64,000 bases of DNA, from assembly GCF_000176855.2 (NCBI RefSeq), contig NC_015138.1, positions 1,798,001-1,862,000 on the forward strand, in the 5' to 3' direction. Shown one piece after another: positions 25,735-34,595 of this stretch. Position 1 is the first letter of the stretch. The number at the start of each line of letters is the position of its first letter. The stretch is from Paracidovorax avenae ATCC 19860 (lineage in GTDB: Bacteria > Pseudomonadota > Gammaproteobacteria > Burkholderiales > Burkholderiaceae_C). The position numbers and the translations under genes are program-made. The notes below the pieces were generated by a model. It made no database searches and had not been told where the DNA came from. It saw only the letters and a program-made list of their open reading frames with translations.

Positions 25735-26450
25735 GGTCACGACTGCTGGCAGTTCACGCTGGGCGGTCGGTACGACTGGGCACGAACCGACCATGTGGAC
25801 CGGCTCGGTGGCGGGGCGGTCACCAGCGTCTCGGACGGCAAGTTCACCGGCCGTGCCGGGATGGTGTATCTGGCTCCCAATGGCCTGGCGCCCTACGTCA
25901 GCTATACCGAGTCCTTCAGTCCCGTCACTGCCGTCAACCCGGTGACCCAGCGGCCTTTCGAACCCGAGTCCAGACGTCAGTACGAGGCGGGCCTGCGCTG
26001 CCAGCCCACCGGCACGCGCGACATGTACAGCATCGCGATCTTCGACCATGCAGCCGATGCCCCGCATGAATTTCACGGCCACTTACAGCTACACGCCGCG
26101 GGCCATCGTCACTGCCAGCGCCAACCCCGAGCAGATCGGTAGGCAAGCCCTGGCCGTGCCCCGCCACCAGCTGGCGGTGTGAGGCGGATTACCGCTTCGT
26201 CGGCGGCGTCAAGGTGGGCGCGCGCGATACGGGCTCGACCTGCGGCAAGGGAGGCATCACGCCGGCCAAGGTCCCGGCATACCTGTTGCTGGACGCCATG
26301 GTCAGCTGCGATTTCCAGCAGCGGAGCCTGGCGCTCGATGTGTGCAACCTGACTGACAAGACGTACCTGTCGAACTGCGACGGCGCTGCCCAGTCCTGCT
26401 TCTACGGAGACCAGCGCGGGCTGATCGCGACCGCGACCTATCGCTGGTGA
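25735..26450 (+). pseudogene. TonB-dependent siderophore receptor, 3' remnant
   Basis: The last third of an outer-membrane beta-barrel receptor resembling ferrichrome/ferrioxamine-type receptors. Recognisable barrel strands are [88 protein letters not shown] and the terminal ATATYRW ending in the aromatic residue required by the BAM complex. They fall in at least three frames (shifts near 26,065 and 26,180), and the plug domain and N-terminus are missing. The IS element sits at its truncated 5' end. It is a dead gene. Confidence 0.85.
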
Positions 26451-26683
26451 ACTGTGCCGGCAATGCCCGGGACGATGCCCCGGGCTCATCGGTGTCGACT
26501 CACAGGGGCACTCGTGATGGGTTCCCGTGCATTGGCAAGAGCGATCCATGCTGGCTCGACAGCAAGTTCCACTGGCCGGAAGTCGCCAAAGCTAAGCCCG
26601 CGATAGCCAGATCCCATCGCCAAGTCAGCATCCATTCAGGTACCCGGTTCCCCAATAGGCGCATCACCTCCCGGACCTGCGCC

Positions 26684-28228
26684 ATGAACCTCCAGCACCT
26701 CCGCATCGGCCTCAAGCTGGCCATCGCCTTTGCCCTCACCACCGCATTGACCCTGGCCATGGGCCTGGCCGCATGGATGCAGATGCACACCATCCAGGCC
26801 GGTGCCGAAGACCTGGCCAGCAACTGGCTGCCGAGCGTGCAGGCGATCGGCAACGCCCGCACTGCGGCCAACCGCGTGCGCCGTACCGAGAGCGAACTGT
26901 TCCTGCCGGAGCCGACCGAGGCCACGGCGAAGCGCCGCGAGGAGCTTGCGCACCGCATGGCGCAGTTCGCGGAGGCCGAGCAGGTCTATGCCCCCCTGGT
27001 CACGCCCGGCGAGGAGCAGCGCCTGTTCGGCGAGTACCGTGCAGCGCGCGATGCCTATGCGAAGGTGCAGGCCCGCCTGCTCGCGCTGCCGCCCGATGCG
27101 CGGGCCGAAGCGACCCGGATGTTCTTCGGGGAGTCGGAGCAGGCTTTCGATGCCATGGCCGGCGCCCTGGGCACGCTCGCCGATTTCAACCGGAAGTCCG
27201 CGGATATCGCCGAGCAGAACGTGCGCACGGTGTATGGCCGCGCGGTGTGGACGCTGGCGGGCCTCGTGGCGGCTGCGGTGGCCATCGCGGTGGCGCTGGC
27301 GTGGTGGATCACGGGCCTGATCACGCGGCCGATCCGCGAGGCCGTGGTGATCGCGCAGGGCGTGGCCTCCGGCGACCTGACCATGCCCATCGTGCCCCGG
27401 GGCCGCGACGAGGCCGCGCAGCTCATGGAGGCCCTGGCCGGCATGCGCGACGGCCTGTCGCAGGTGGTCGGCGGGGTGCGCGCCAATGCGGAAAGCGTGG
27501 CCACGGCCAGCGCCGAGATCGAGCAGGGCAATATCGACCTGTCCTCGCGCACGGAAGAGCAGGCCTCGGCCCTGGAGCAGACCGCGGCATCGATGGAGGA
27601 GCTCGGCTCCACCGTGCGCCAGAACTCCGACAATGCCCGGCAGGCCAGCGCGCTGGCGCAGGATGCCGCTTCGGCCGCTGCGCGCAGCGGCGAGGCGGTG
27701 GGCACGATGGTGGGCACCATGCGTTCCATCGACGAAGCCTCGCGGCGCATTGCCGACATCATCGGCCTGATCGACGGCATCGCGTTCCAGACCAACATCC
27801 TCGCGCTGAACGCGGCGGTGGAGGCGGCCCGTGCTGGCGAGCAGGGCCGGGGCTTCGCCGTGGTGGCAGGCGAGGTGCGCAGCCTGGCCCAGCGCAGCGC
27901 CGCGGCCGCCAAGGACATCAAGGAGCTGATCGCCACCAGCACCCACCGGGTGCAGGACGGCTCGCAGCAGGCGGAGCAGGCGGGCTCCGCGGTGCAGGCA
28001 GCGATGGAGCTCATCCAGAAGGTGGCGTCCATCGTCTCGGAGATCAGCATCGCCACGCGCGAGCAGAGCGACGGGGTGGCGCAGGTCGGCGAAGCCGTCA
28101 CGCAGATGGACCAGGCCACCCAGCAGAACGCAGCTCTGGTGGAGGAGAGCGCTGCGGCGGCCTCCAGCCTCAAGGCGCAGGCCGACCAGCTGGTGGGCGC
28201 GGTCTCGGTGTTCCGCCTCCCGGCCTGA
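26684..28228 (+). CDS. Methyl-accepting chemotaxis protein
   Basis: Transmembrane chemoreceptor of 514 residues signalling to CheA/CheW. Transmembrane helix 1 at about residues 10-30, a four-helix-bundle-type periplasmic domain ([26 protein letters not shown] and a Tar-like RRTESE segment), helix 2 at about 190-212 ([21 protein letters not shown]), HAMP linker (residues 213-265), then the cytoplasmic hairpin with the conserved tip [28 protein letters not shown]. Start ATG 26684 ([16 protein letters not shown]); the 230 nt upstream belong to no gene. No C-terminal NWETF-type CheR tether (it ends VSVFRLPA). Ligand unknown; aspartate/malate-type sensors share this N-terminal architecture. Confidence 0.93.
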   Translation: MNLQHLRIGLKLAIAFALTTALTLAMGLAAWMQMHTIQAGAEDLASNWLPSVQAIGNARTAANRVRRTESELFLPEPTEATAKRREELAHRMAQFAEAEQVYAPLVTPGEEQRLFGEYRAARDAYAKVQARLLALPPDARAEATRMFFGESEQAFDAMAGALGTLADFNRKSADIAEQNVRTVYGRAVWTLAGLVAAAVAIAVALAWWITGLITRPIREAVVIAQGVASGDLTMPIVPRGRDEAAQLMEALAGMRDGLSQVVGGVRANAESVATASAEIEQGNIDLSSRTEEQASALEQTAASMEELGSTVRQNSDNARQASALAQDAASAAARSGEAVGTMVGTMRSIDEASRRIADIIGLIDGIAFQTNILALNAAVEAARAGEQGRGFAVVAGEVRSLAQRSAAAAKDIKELIATSTHRVQDGSQQAEQAGSAVQAAMELIQKVASIVSEISIATREQSDGVAQVGEAVTQMDQATQQNAALVEESAAAASSLKAQADQLVGAVSVFRLPA

Positions 28229-28432
28229 AGCCCGCCCGGGCCTGGCCGCCCGAAGGTGCCGCAGCCCACGGTCGAGGTGTTCTCGCAACGCGACCGCACC
28301 CCCAAAGGCCTTGAAACGTCAATCATTGTCAACTGGCGATTACTGAAAGCTATCCGCCGTAAAAGCGTTCCACCGCGATGCACCGCATCCGCCATCGACG
28401 TCTTTTATTGCCATCTTTCAGAGAAAAGCCCA

Positions 28433-30136
28433 ATGAACCAAGGCCGCTTCCGCTCCCGTTCCCTCCGCCCATCCTGGAAACTCGCACTCGCCGCACTCTC
28501 CGCATCGGCCGCCCTCTGGAGCCCCGGGGTGTCTGCACAGACGCTCGGCATGTATCTCTCGGCCCCCGGCCAGCAGGACACGACGCGCACGGGTGCCACG
28601 GTCGAGCGTTTTCTTTCTGCCGGCGCGATCGGTACCTCGGGCACCTGGGCCATCGGCGATTACACGGCCACGTCGGGCAACCGTGCTGCCGCGTCGCAGT
28701 ACGGCGGCGCGGGCGGCACCGGGCAGTTCCTGTCGGTGGGCTCCGGCACGATCTCGGTCACGCTGACCGGCAACCGGCAGTACGTGGGCTTCTGGTGGTC
28801 CGCGGGGGATGCGACCAACATCATCCGGTTCTACGACACGGACAACAACCTGCTCGCCGAGTTCACCACCGCCTCGCTGGTCAACCTGCTGCAGGGACCC
28901 GGCAACATCACGGCACTGGATGGGCAGCAGTATGCGAAGGCCGCGTACTACGGCAACCCGAACCCCAATTTCGCGGGCATGAACGACCGGGAGCCGTACG
29001 GCTACGTGAACCTGCTGCTGCAGGGCACGAGCGTGCGTTTCGGCCGCATCGAGATCCGGGGCGCGAACTTCGAGCTGGACAACATTGCCATCGCGGACCC
29101 GGTGCCGGTCGATACGTCGTGGGTGGACTATGGCAGCCAGCCCGTGGCGCTGCCGCCGGGTGCCGTCGGGGCGTCCAACGACACCAGCGCAACGCGGATG
29201 GGCACGCCGGTCTCCGGCAATGCCGCAGCGAACGACACGGCGCCGGCAGGTGCCCGGTGGACGAAGACCTCCGACCCGGCGAACGGCTCGGTCGTGATGA
29301 ACGACGACGGAACCTATACCTACACGCCCGCGCCGGGCTTCACCGGCGTTGATTCCTTCGACTACACGGTGTGCAAGCCCGCGCCGGACACTGACCAGTG
29401 CGCGAACGCCACGGTCCGGATCACCGTCGGGCTCGATGCCGTGGACGACAGGGCGAGCACCGCGCCCAACACGCCGGTCAGCTCCAGCGTGCCGAACAAC
29501 GACGTTTTCCCGCAGGGGGCCACGTTCACCGTGTCCTCCTCGCCCACGCGCGGCACGGTCACGATGGACCCGGCCACCGGGGACTACACCTACACTCCCA
29601 ATCCCAACGTGACCGGCACCGACACGTTCCAGTACCGGCTGTGCCTGCCGGCACCCAACGCCACGCAGTGCGACACGGCCACCGTGACCATCGTCGTGGA
29701 CCCCAACACCGCGCCGGTGGCCACTGCCGTCACGATCGGCGGGGCCCCGCAGCAGGGCGTTCCGCTGACGGGCACCTATACCTACGGCGATGCGCAGAAC
29801 GATGCGGAGTCGGTATCGACCTTCCGCTGGGTCCGCAGCGCATCCGGCACCTCGCCCGCGGGCGGTGTCACGGTCGGGACCGGCAACACCTACACCCCGA
29901 CCGCACCGGACGCGGGCCAGTTCCTGTTCTTCTGCGTGACACCGCAGGCCCAGACGGGCACCACCCCGGGCGCGGAGGTGTGCACCGCGGCGTCCGCGAC
30001 GGCCGGGGGGCCCGCGGCCCCCGTGGCGGCACCGTCGGCCGTGGCGGCCATCCCGACGCTGTCCGAGTGGGGCATGGTGGTCATGTCGTCGCTGCTGGCG
30101 TTGTTCGCGATCGGCACGATCCGGCGCCGCGGTTGA
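28433..30136 (+). CDS. IPTL-CTERM surface protein with Ig-like repeats
   Basis: 567-residue exported protein. Signal peptide at residues 1-36 (SWKLALAALSASAALWSPGVSAQ). A jelly-roll-like N-terminal domain (residues 40-215) is followed by two bacterial Ig/cadherin-like repeats with the pattern NGSVVMNDDGTYTYTPAPGFTG and VTMDPATGDYTYTPNPNVTG, each with a Cys-containing VCKPAPDTDQCANA / LCLPAPNATQCDTA loop, then a third repeat. The C-terminus is the IPTL-CTERM sorting tripartite signal: IPTLSEWGMVVM, a hydrophobic helix (SSLLALFAIGTI) and RRRG. Such proteins are thought to be processed at the cell surface. It is related to the protein at 31,474-32,910. ATG 28433 chosen because the signal peptide follows. 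Confidence 0.88.
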   Translation: MNQGRFRSRSLRPSWKLALAALSASAALWSPGVSAQTLGMYLSAPGQQDTTRTGATVERFLSAGAIGTSGTWAIGDYTATSGNRAAASQYGGAGGTGQFLSVGSGTISVTLTGNRQYVGFWWSAGDATNIIRFYDTDNNLLAEFTTASLVNLLQGPGNITALDGQQYAKAAYYGNPNPNFAGMNDREPYGYVNLLLQGTSVRFGRIEIRGANFELDNIAIADPVPVDTSWVDYGSQPVALPPGAVGASNDTSATRMGTPVSGNAAANDTAPAGARWTKTSDPANGSVVMNDDGTYTYTPAPGFTGVDSFDYTVCKPAPDTDQCANATVRITVGLDAVDDRASTAPNTPVSSSVPNNDVFPQGATFTVSSSPTRGTVTMDPATGDYTYTPNPNVTGTDTFQYRLCLPAPNATQCDTATVTIVVDPNTAPVATAVTIGGAPQQGVPLTGTYTYGDAQNDAESVSTFRWVRSASGTSPAGGVTVGTGNTYTPTAPDAGQFLFFCVTPQAQTGTTPGAEVCTAASATAGGPAAPVAAPSAVAAIPTLSEWGMVVMSSLLALFAIGTIRRRG

Positions 30137-30346
30137 GCGCGGGTGCGCAGAGCAGGTTGGCGGTAGTTCGGTGCCCTCTGGAATCCGCGGCCCGGGCTGT
30201 TGCGACCGGACCCACCACCTGCTCCCGAACCGTACACCGGTTCTCCGGGAAAACGCTGCAGTTGCTTTGACGAGCAGCCCTTGTGTTGCTGAATGTTTCC
30301 ATGCAGGATGCCATCGCGCCTATCTCGGCGTGAGAGGAAACACAAC

Positions 30347-30628
30347 ATGAAGAAATCCCTGATCCTGGTCGCGGCGTTGTCGCTGTGCTCTTTCGCCATC
30401 GCCAAGGGAAGTGGTGGCCACGGCGGTGGCCATTCCGGCAGCCATCACACCTCCAGTGCCGGAAGCGCCCACGGCTCCAGCCACTCGGTGAGTGGATACA
30501 CCCGCAAGGACGGTACCTATGTGGCACCGAGCCACGCGACCAATCCGAACGGCACCAGGCTGGACAACTGGGGCACCAAGGGCAATGTGAATCCGCACAC
30601 CGGCAAGGAAGGGACGAAAGAGCCATGA
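30347..30628 (+). CDS. Small secreted His/Ser/Gly-rich protein
   Basis: 93 residues. Signal peptide MKKSLILVAALSLCSFAIA (1-19), then a His/Gly/Ser-rich segment (GSGGHGGGHSGSHHTSS) that could bind metal ions, then the ordered C-terminal motif GYTRKDGTYVAPSHATNPNGTRLDNWGTKGNVNPHTGKEGT. The latter motif recurs in small proteobacterial exported proteins of unknown role. ATG 30347 has GAGAGGAAAC just upstream. Its stop overlaps the start of the next gene (ATGA), so both are made from one message. Confidence 0.8.
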   Translation: MKKSLILVAALSLCSFAIAKGSGGHGGGHSGSHHTSSAGSAHGSSHSVSGYTRKDGTYVAPSHATNPNGTRLDNWGTKGNVNPHTGKEGTKEP

Positions 30629-30858
30629 AGCGCCGTTTGCTGGGTTCTGCATTGATGGCCGCGCTCCTGGGGGCCGTGGCTGGTGATGCGGCTGCACGAG
30701 GCCGGCGAGGCGGCGGCAGTTCGTCGCGCGGCGGCGGCCGTGGCCGGGCTTCGTTCACGGGGGGCGGAGGCGGGGGAGGAAGCCGGGGTGGTTGCGGTTC
30801 GCGTGGTGGGCCGGGCTACCGCAAGGCCGACGGGAAATGCGCCAGCCATCAGGACTGA
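30625..30858 (+). CDS. Small secreted Gly/Arg-rich protein
   Basis: 77 residues, starting at ATG 30625 inside the stop of the previous gene. Signal peptide MKRRLLGSALMAALLGAVAGDAAA (1-24), followed by Gly/Arg/Ser-rich low-complexity sequence (RGRRGGGSSSRGGGRGRASF) and a short ordered end, GPGYRKADGKCASHQD, with two cysteines in the mature part. It pairs with the upstream His-rich protein; the GYRK/GYTRK similarity at the ordered ends hints at common function. No family recognised. Confidence 0.72.
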   Translation: MKRRLLGSALMAALLGAVAGDAAARGRRGGGSSSRGGGRGRASFTGGGGGGGSRGGCGSRGGPGYRKADGKCASHQD

Positions 30859-30881
30859 AATTTCCCTTCCTGCCCAAAAGC

Positions 30882-30903
30882 AAAGCCCTCGAAAGAGGGC
30901 TTT
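30882..30903. terminator. Bidirectional terminator
   Basis: Stem AAAGCCCTC (30882-30890) / GAGGGCTTT (30895-30903) around GAAA, followed by T/C. It lies 23 nt after the small secreted gene and abuts the stop of the convergent osmC-like gene. Confidence 0.85.
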
Positions 30904-31383
30904 TCAGTTTGCGCTGGTCTCCAGCACAGGCTCGCAGTCGATGCGTGTCTTCACGGAGTTCGCGAGGAAGCACGCCGCATGGGCCTGGTGGTGCAGGGCC
31001 GCCAGTTGCTCCTCGGTCGGCGCATGCGCGGCATCGAAGCGCGTGACGGGGCGCAGCTGTACATGGGTGACGGCGATCTGGCCGGCCTCGTTTTTCGCCA
31101 TGGTGCCGGTGGCCGCATCGGTGTAGCTGTCGAGGCGATAGCCCGCGCGGCTGGCGAAGTCCATGAACCACAGCATGTGGCAGCTGGAGAGCGCGGCGAT
31201 GTAGGCCTCTTCGGGATCGACCGCGGCCGCGTCGGAGTAGGGCAGCGGCACGACGTGCGGCGAGGACGAGGCCGCCACCGTGGCCCCGCCGTCGAACTGC
31301 CACGTGTGGGCGCGGTGATATCGCTTGTCCAGGAAATCGTCGGCGCCGCGCTGCCAGGCGACGGTGGCGGTATGTGTGGCCAT
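30904..31383 (-). CDS. OsmC/Ohr-family peroxide-reducing protein
   Basis: Cytoplasmic thiol peroxidase-type protein of 159 residues, of the OsmC superfamily that reduces organic hydroperoxides. The first catalytic Cys is in ALSSCHMLWFMDFASRAGY and the second in HAACFLANSVKTRIDCEP; both are present in the usual spacing of about 65 residues. PEEAYIAALSSCH is the family signature, here with the subtype that is often labelled simply OsmC family protein. Monocistronic, between two IPTL-CTERM loci. No OhrR gene or operator is nearby. Confidence 0.87.
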   Translation of the reverse strand: MATHTATVAWQRGADDFLDKRYHRAHTWQFDGGATVAASSSPHVVPLPYSDAAAVDPEEAYIAALSSCHMLWFMDFASRAGYRLDSYTDAATGTMAKNEAGQIAVTHVQLRPVTRFDAAHAPTEEQLAALHHQAHAACFLANSVKTRIDCEPVLETSAN

Positions 31384-31473
31384 GGGGCTGTCTCTCTCTC
31401 TGCTCGGTGGCGATGGCCCGCCAGTGTAGGCCAGGCCATCGCCGCCGGGCCCCGTGGCGGAGGCAGGCGGGGA

Positions 31474-32910
31474 TCAGCGCGTGCGGCGGCGGGCCGCGCC
31501 GATGCCCAGCAGCGCCAGCAGGGACGACATCAGCAGGATGCCCCATTCCGACAGGGTGGGGACGGCGAGGATGGCGGGCAGGGTCACGGCGAGGTTGACG
31601 GTCGCCTCCGAGCAGGAGGCGGTGGGGTTGCCGGCCGATACCACCGTGCAGACCTTGTACGAGAACGAGTCCGTGCCGGTGAAGCCGGGGTTCGGCGTAT
31701 AGGTGGCGGTGCCGTCCGCGTTGAACACCACGGAGCCGTTGCGCGGCGAGACGCTGCCTGCCGATGGCGTGCCGAGCGGTGCCACCGCGGGGTTGGACGA
31801 GGTGTCGTTGGCCAGCAGGTTGACCGTGGCCGGGCGACCCATTGGCGTCGATGCCGTATCGTCGCCTGCGGTCACGGTGGGAACCGCCACGCTGACCGCG
31901 ACGGACGCGGTGGAGCAGAACGGGGTGGGATTGGTCTGCGACGCCACGGTGCAGATATCGTAGGAAAACGCATCGTTGCCGGTGTAGCCCGTGTTCGGCG
32001 TGTAGGTGGCGGTTCCGTCGTTGTTGAACACCACGGTGCCGTGCTGCGCCTGGGTATTGCCCTGCGAGGGCAGGCCGAGCGCGGCGGCCGTGGGGTTGGA
32101 CGACGCATCGTTGGCCCGCAGCGCGATGGTGACCGGGCGGCCCGGCGGCGTCGTGCCGGTGTCGTTGACGGCCGTGACGGTGGGCACCGAGGTCGTGGGG
32201 CAGGTCACCTGGCCGGCGGCTCCTCCGTTCGCCTCCGTTATGGAAATGTCGTCCAGGAACAGGTCATTGCCGTTGGTCACCGGCGAGTTGTTCCGCACGC
32301 TGACCGCGTACTGCCGGGTGGTGCAGACGCCGGGCGTGGTGAAGTTCCAGGTCAGGGGCGTCCATTGCCCCACGCCGGTGTTGCCGGACGTCGTGAAACT
32401 GGGGGAGCCGCCCAGGCTGGCCGTGTCGTTGGGCTCGCGCAATTCGAAGGAGAGGTCTGTCGGGCCGGCGATGATGTAGCGCCATGCCGTGAGGGTATAG
32501 GTCTTGCCGCCTTCCAGCGAGACGACGCGGCGGTAAACGGCGTTTTGCACGTTGCCCAGGTTCACGATCAGCACGGCGCCACCGTCTCCGGTGTGGTCGG
32601 TGAAATTCGCTGCGGGGCCGGTCTGGCCGTTTTCCCACCAGAAACCGCCACCCGTGGTCCGCACGCGGTTCGGGTTGAGGACCGTGTAGGTCCCGTCGTT
32701 GATCGTCTGCTCGTCCGAGCTGCCGGCCGGGTTGGCAAATCGGTAGTAGCTGACCGTGCCGCTGGCCGCGAATTGAGGAACGTAGGGGGAACGCAGCCGG
32801 GTCTGGGTATTGCCGAACGTGTCCAGGAACGTGTCGGAGTGAGCGGCGCCGGCAGTGAGTGCCAGCGCCAGCAGGGCCCCCCTCGCCATGCTGATAATGT
32901 AATTGTTCAT
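31474..32910 (-). CDS. IPTL-CTERM surface protein with Ig-like repeats
   Basis: 478-residue exported protein. Signal peptide MARGALLALALTAGAAHS within residues 1-25. Residues 30-230 form a carbohydrate-binding/jelly-roll-like domain (RFANPAGSSDEQTINDG, WTPLTWNFTTPG, DLFLDDISITEA). Two Ig-like repeats follow, each opening with VNDTGTTPPGRPVTI / GDDTASTPMGRPATV and containing the HGTVVFNNDGTATYTPNTGYTG / NGSVVFNADGTATYTPNPGFTG motif. The end carries VPTLSEWGILLM, a hydrophobic helix and RRRTR, the IPTL-CTERM signal. Clearly paralogous in the C-terminal half with the protein at 28,433. ATG 32910 precedes a second in-frame Met at 32889; either keeps the signal peptide. Confidence 0.88.
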   Translation of the reverse strand: MNNYIISMARGALLALALTAGAAHSDTFLDTFGNTQTRLRSPYVPQFAASGTVSYYRFANPAGSSDEQTINDGTYTVLNPNRVRTTGGGFWWENGQTGPAANFTDHTGDGGAVLIVNLGNVQNAVYRRVVSLEGGKTYTLTAWRYIIAGPTDLSFELREPNDTASLGGSPSFTTSGNTGVGQWTPLTWNFTTPGVCTTRQYAVSVRNNSPVTNGNDLFLDDISITEANGGAAGQVTCPTTSVPTVTAVNDTGTTPPGRPVTIALRANDASSNPTAAALGLPSQGNTQAQHGTVVFNNDGTATYTPNTGYTGNDAFSYDICTVASQTNPTPFCSTASVAVSVAVPTVTAGDDTASTPMGRPATVNLLANDTSSNPAVAPLGTPSAGSVSPRNGSVVFNADGTATYTPNPGFTGTDSFSYKVCTVVSAGNPTASCSEATVNLAVTLPAILAVPTLSEWGILLMSSLLALLGIGAARRRTR

Positions 32911-33092
32911 TGCCAGTAGGGTCGATAGCTTTATCGAATGGATCCTAGCAATAAAAAGTTACGCTAGCGCGAGGCTTCCGCTCTCTGGGGACGGCTGTTG
33001 CAATTTGCGTGGCGCGCAAGATACGGGGTGGTTGGGACTTTGCGGAATTCCAGGAAAGGAGCGCCGCGACAGACAGTTTTTCTGCTGCCTGC

Positions 33093-33623
33093 TCAGCAGC
33101 GTTCCCTGGTGCGAGGACTGTGGGTGCCGGGGGCTTGCGGTTCGCGGAGGTCCGGTGTCTTGCGGCTGCAGCCAGCGCCAAGGCCTTCTGGCCGGTGCTT
33201 TCGCCGCGGGTTCTCGGCCGCGTGCCTGCGGGGCGCAGGCGCTGCGAGCGCCGCCATCTGCCGGCGCTGGGCGGTGGCGGCGGCGCGCTGCTCTTCCCAT
33301 CGCATGCCTGCGGGCACGGTTTCGGTCCGGTCCACCCAGGCGCCGTGCTCATGGCAGTGGCGGGGCGTCCAGAACCTGCCGCCCGCACGGGCGCGGCAGA
33401 GATAGACGGTGGCGGTTCCCGGTGCAGGGCCGGATGTGATGGACTGCGGGGTCGTGTCCACCACGCGGCCGCCATCGCAGGCCTGCTGGCCGTAGGCATT
33501 GCCGCAGCGATAGACCGGCTGGGCGCCGCCCGGCGCGGCCAGGCAGGCCAGTGCGGCGGCGAGGATGGCGTGGCGGATCGCGCGGGCCGGGCCAGCCGGC
33601 AGCGCGGGTCGATACGGTGGCAT
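33093..33623 (-). CDS. Secreted DUF4124-like small protein
   Basis: 176 residues; signal peptide to about residue 35 (AILAAALACLAAPGGAQ). The mature start VYRCGNAYGQQACDGGRVVD resembles the DUF4124 cell-envelope motif (VYRC ... YSNxPC), which occurs on many short betaproteobacterial exported proteins. A second Cys pair lies at VYLCRARAGGRFWTPRHC. The C-terminal third is Arg/Ala/Pro-rich and poorly ordered. ATG 33623 is backed by GGAGGGACC. Function unknown. Confidence 0.78.
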   Translation of the reverse strand: MPPYRPALPAGPARAIRHAILAAALACLAAPGGAQPVYRCGNAYGQQACDGGRVVDTTPQSITSGPAPGTATVYLCRARAGGRFWTPRHCHEHGAWVDRTETVPAGMRWEEQRAAATAQRRQMAALAAPAPRRHAAENPRRKHRPEGLGAGCSRKTPDLREPQAPGTHSPRTRERC

Positions 33624-33705
33624 GGTCCCTCCCTGGACAGGGCCCGGTGTGCGGGCCTCTTCGAATGGTGGGACGATGATAGGCCGGGGCGGCCGGCATG
33701 CCGTT

Positions 33706-33885
33706 TCAGTCTGTGAGGCCGTCCTGGCGGTTGCCTTCCCGGTCCGGCTGCGCGATGTCGCCGTGCGAGGGCGGGCGGGGCTTTTTCTCGATGCTGCGGC
33801 GGTCGTCCGTTTCCACGAAGGCGGGGCTGGGTCGGCCAGGGTCCTTGCGGGGCTTGCCGTCGGGGGAGTCGAGCTGGGTCACCAT
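33706..33885 (-). CDS. 59-residue charged small protein
   Basis: Short gene of 60 codons starting at ATG 33885 with CGGGGAGA upstream. The product is hydrophilic and rich in Asp, Pro, Arg and Lys (MVTQLDSPDGKPRKDPGRP near the start, EKKPRPPSHGDIAQPD near the end), probably disordered, with no signal peptide. It begins 16 nt after the pfpI-like gene and is likely co-transcribed with it. I do not recognise a family. Codon use matches the GC-rich surroundings. Confidence 0.6.
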   Translation of the reverse strand: MVTQLDSPDGKPRKDPGRPSPAFVETDDRRSIEKKPRPPSHGDIAQPDREGNRQDGLTD

Positions 33886-33901
33886 GGTGCGTCTCCCCGG
33901 G

Positions 33902-34486
33902 TCAGCTGCGGGCTTCGCGTTCCGCGCCGGCGCCCTGCTGCAGCGTCTTCAGGATCTGCTCGTTGAACTGGGGGATGTCGTCGGGCTTGCGGCTGCTGAT
34001 CCAGCGGCCCTCGACCTGCACGGGGCGGTCCACCCACTGGGCGCCCGCATTGCGCAGGTCGGTGGCGAGGCTCGGCCAGCTGGTCAGCGTCTTGCCCTTC
34101 ACCAGGCCCGCATCGATCAGCAGCCAGGCGCCATGGCAGATCACCGCCACGGGCTTGCCGGCGCGGTCGATCGCCTGCACGAAGGCCCGGGCCTTCTCGT
34201 TGGTACGCAGTTCGTCCGCATTCACCACGCCGCCGGGCAGCACGACGGCATCGAACGTGTCGGGCGATGCCTGGTCCAGCGTCTGGTCCACATCGAAGCG
34301 GTCGGCCTTGTCCACGTGGTTGAATCCCTGGACCTGGCCCGGCTTCGGGGCCACGATCTGCGCGTCGAATCCTGCGCGTTGCAGGGCGTCGCGGGGGCCG
34401 GCCAGCTCGGCCTGCTCGAAGCCGTCGGTGACGAGCAGGGCGACGCGGCGGCCCGCGTTGGATGGATTGGGGGGTGACGATGCCAT
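33902..34486 (-). CDS. DJ-1/PfpI-family protein (type 1 glutamine amidotransferase-like)
   Basis: 194 residues of the DJ-1/ThiJ/PfpI superfamily. The nucleophile elbow is AVICHGAWLLID with the conserved Cys and following His, near residue 119; the partner acidic region is in VLLVTDGFEQAELAGPRDAL. Members act as general-stress proteins, deglycases or proteases, and this one most resembles the YhbO/PfpI group. Start ATG 34486 has AGGAG 9-13 nt upstream. A 59-codon gene follows after 16 nt. Confidence 0.9.
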   Translation of the reverse strand: MASSPPNPSNAGRRVALLVTDGFEQAELAGPRDALQRAGFDAQIVAPKPGQVQGFNHVDKADRFDVDQTLDQASPDTFDAVVLPGGVVNADELRTNEKARAFVQAIDRAGKPVAVICHGAWLLIDAGLVKGKTLTSWPSLATDLRNAGAQWVDRPVQVEGRWISSRKPDDIPQFNEQILKTLQQGAGAEREARS

Positions 34487-34595
34487 GGGAAAGCTCCTGT
34501 GAACGTGAAAGCTTCCAATCTAGGTGCCGGGCGGGCAGGTGCCTGTCGGTCGATGGCGACGATGCCCGTGGGCCTTCGCGGGCCGGCCGTTCCCG

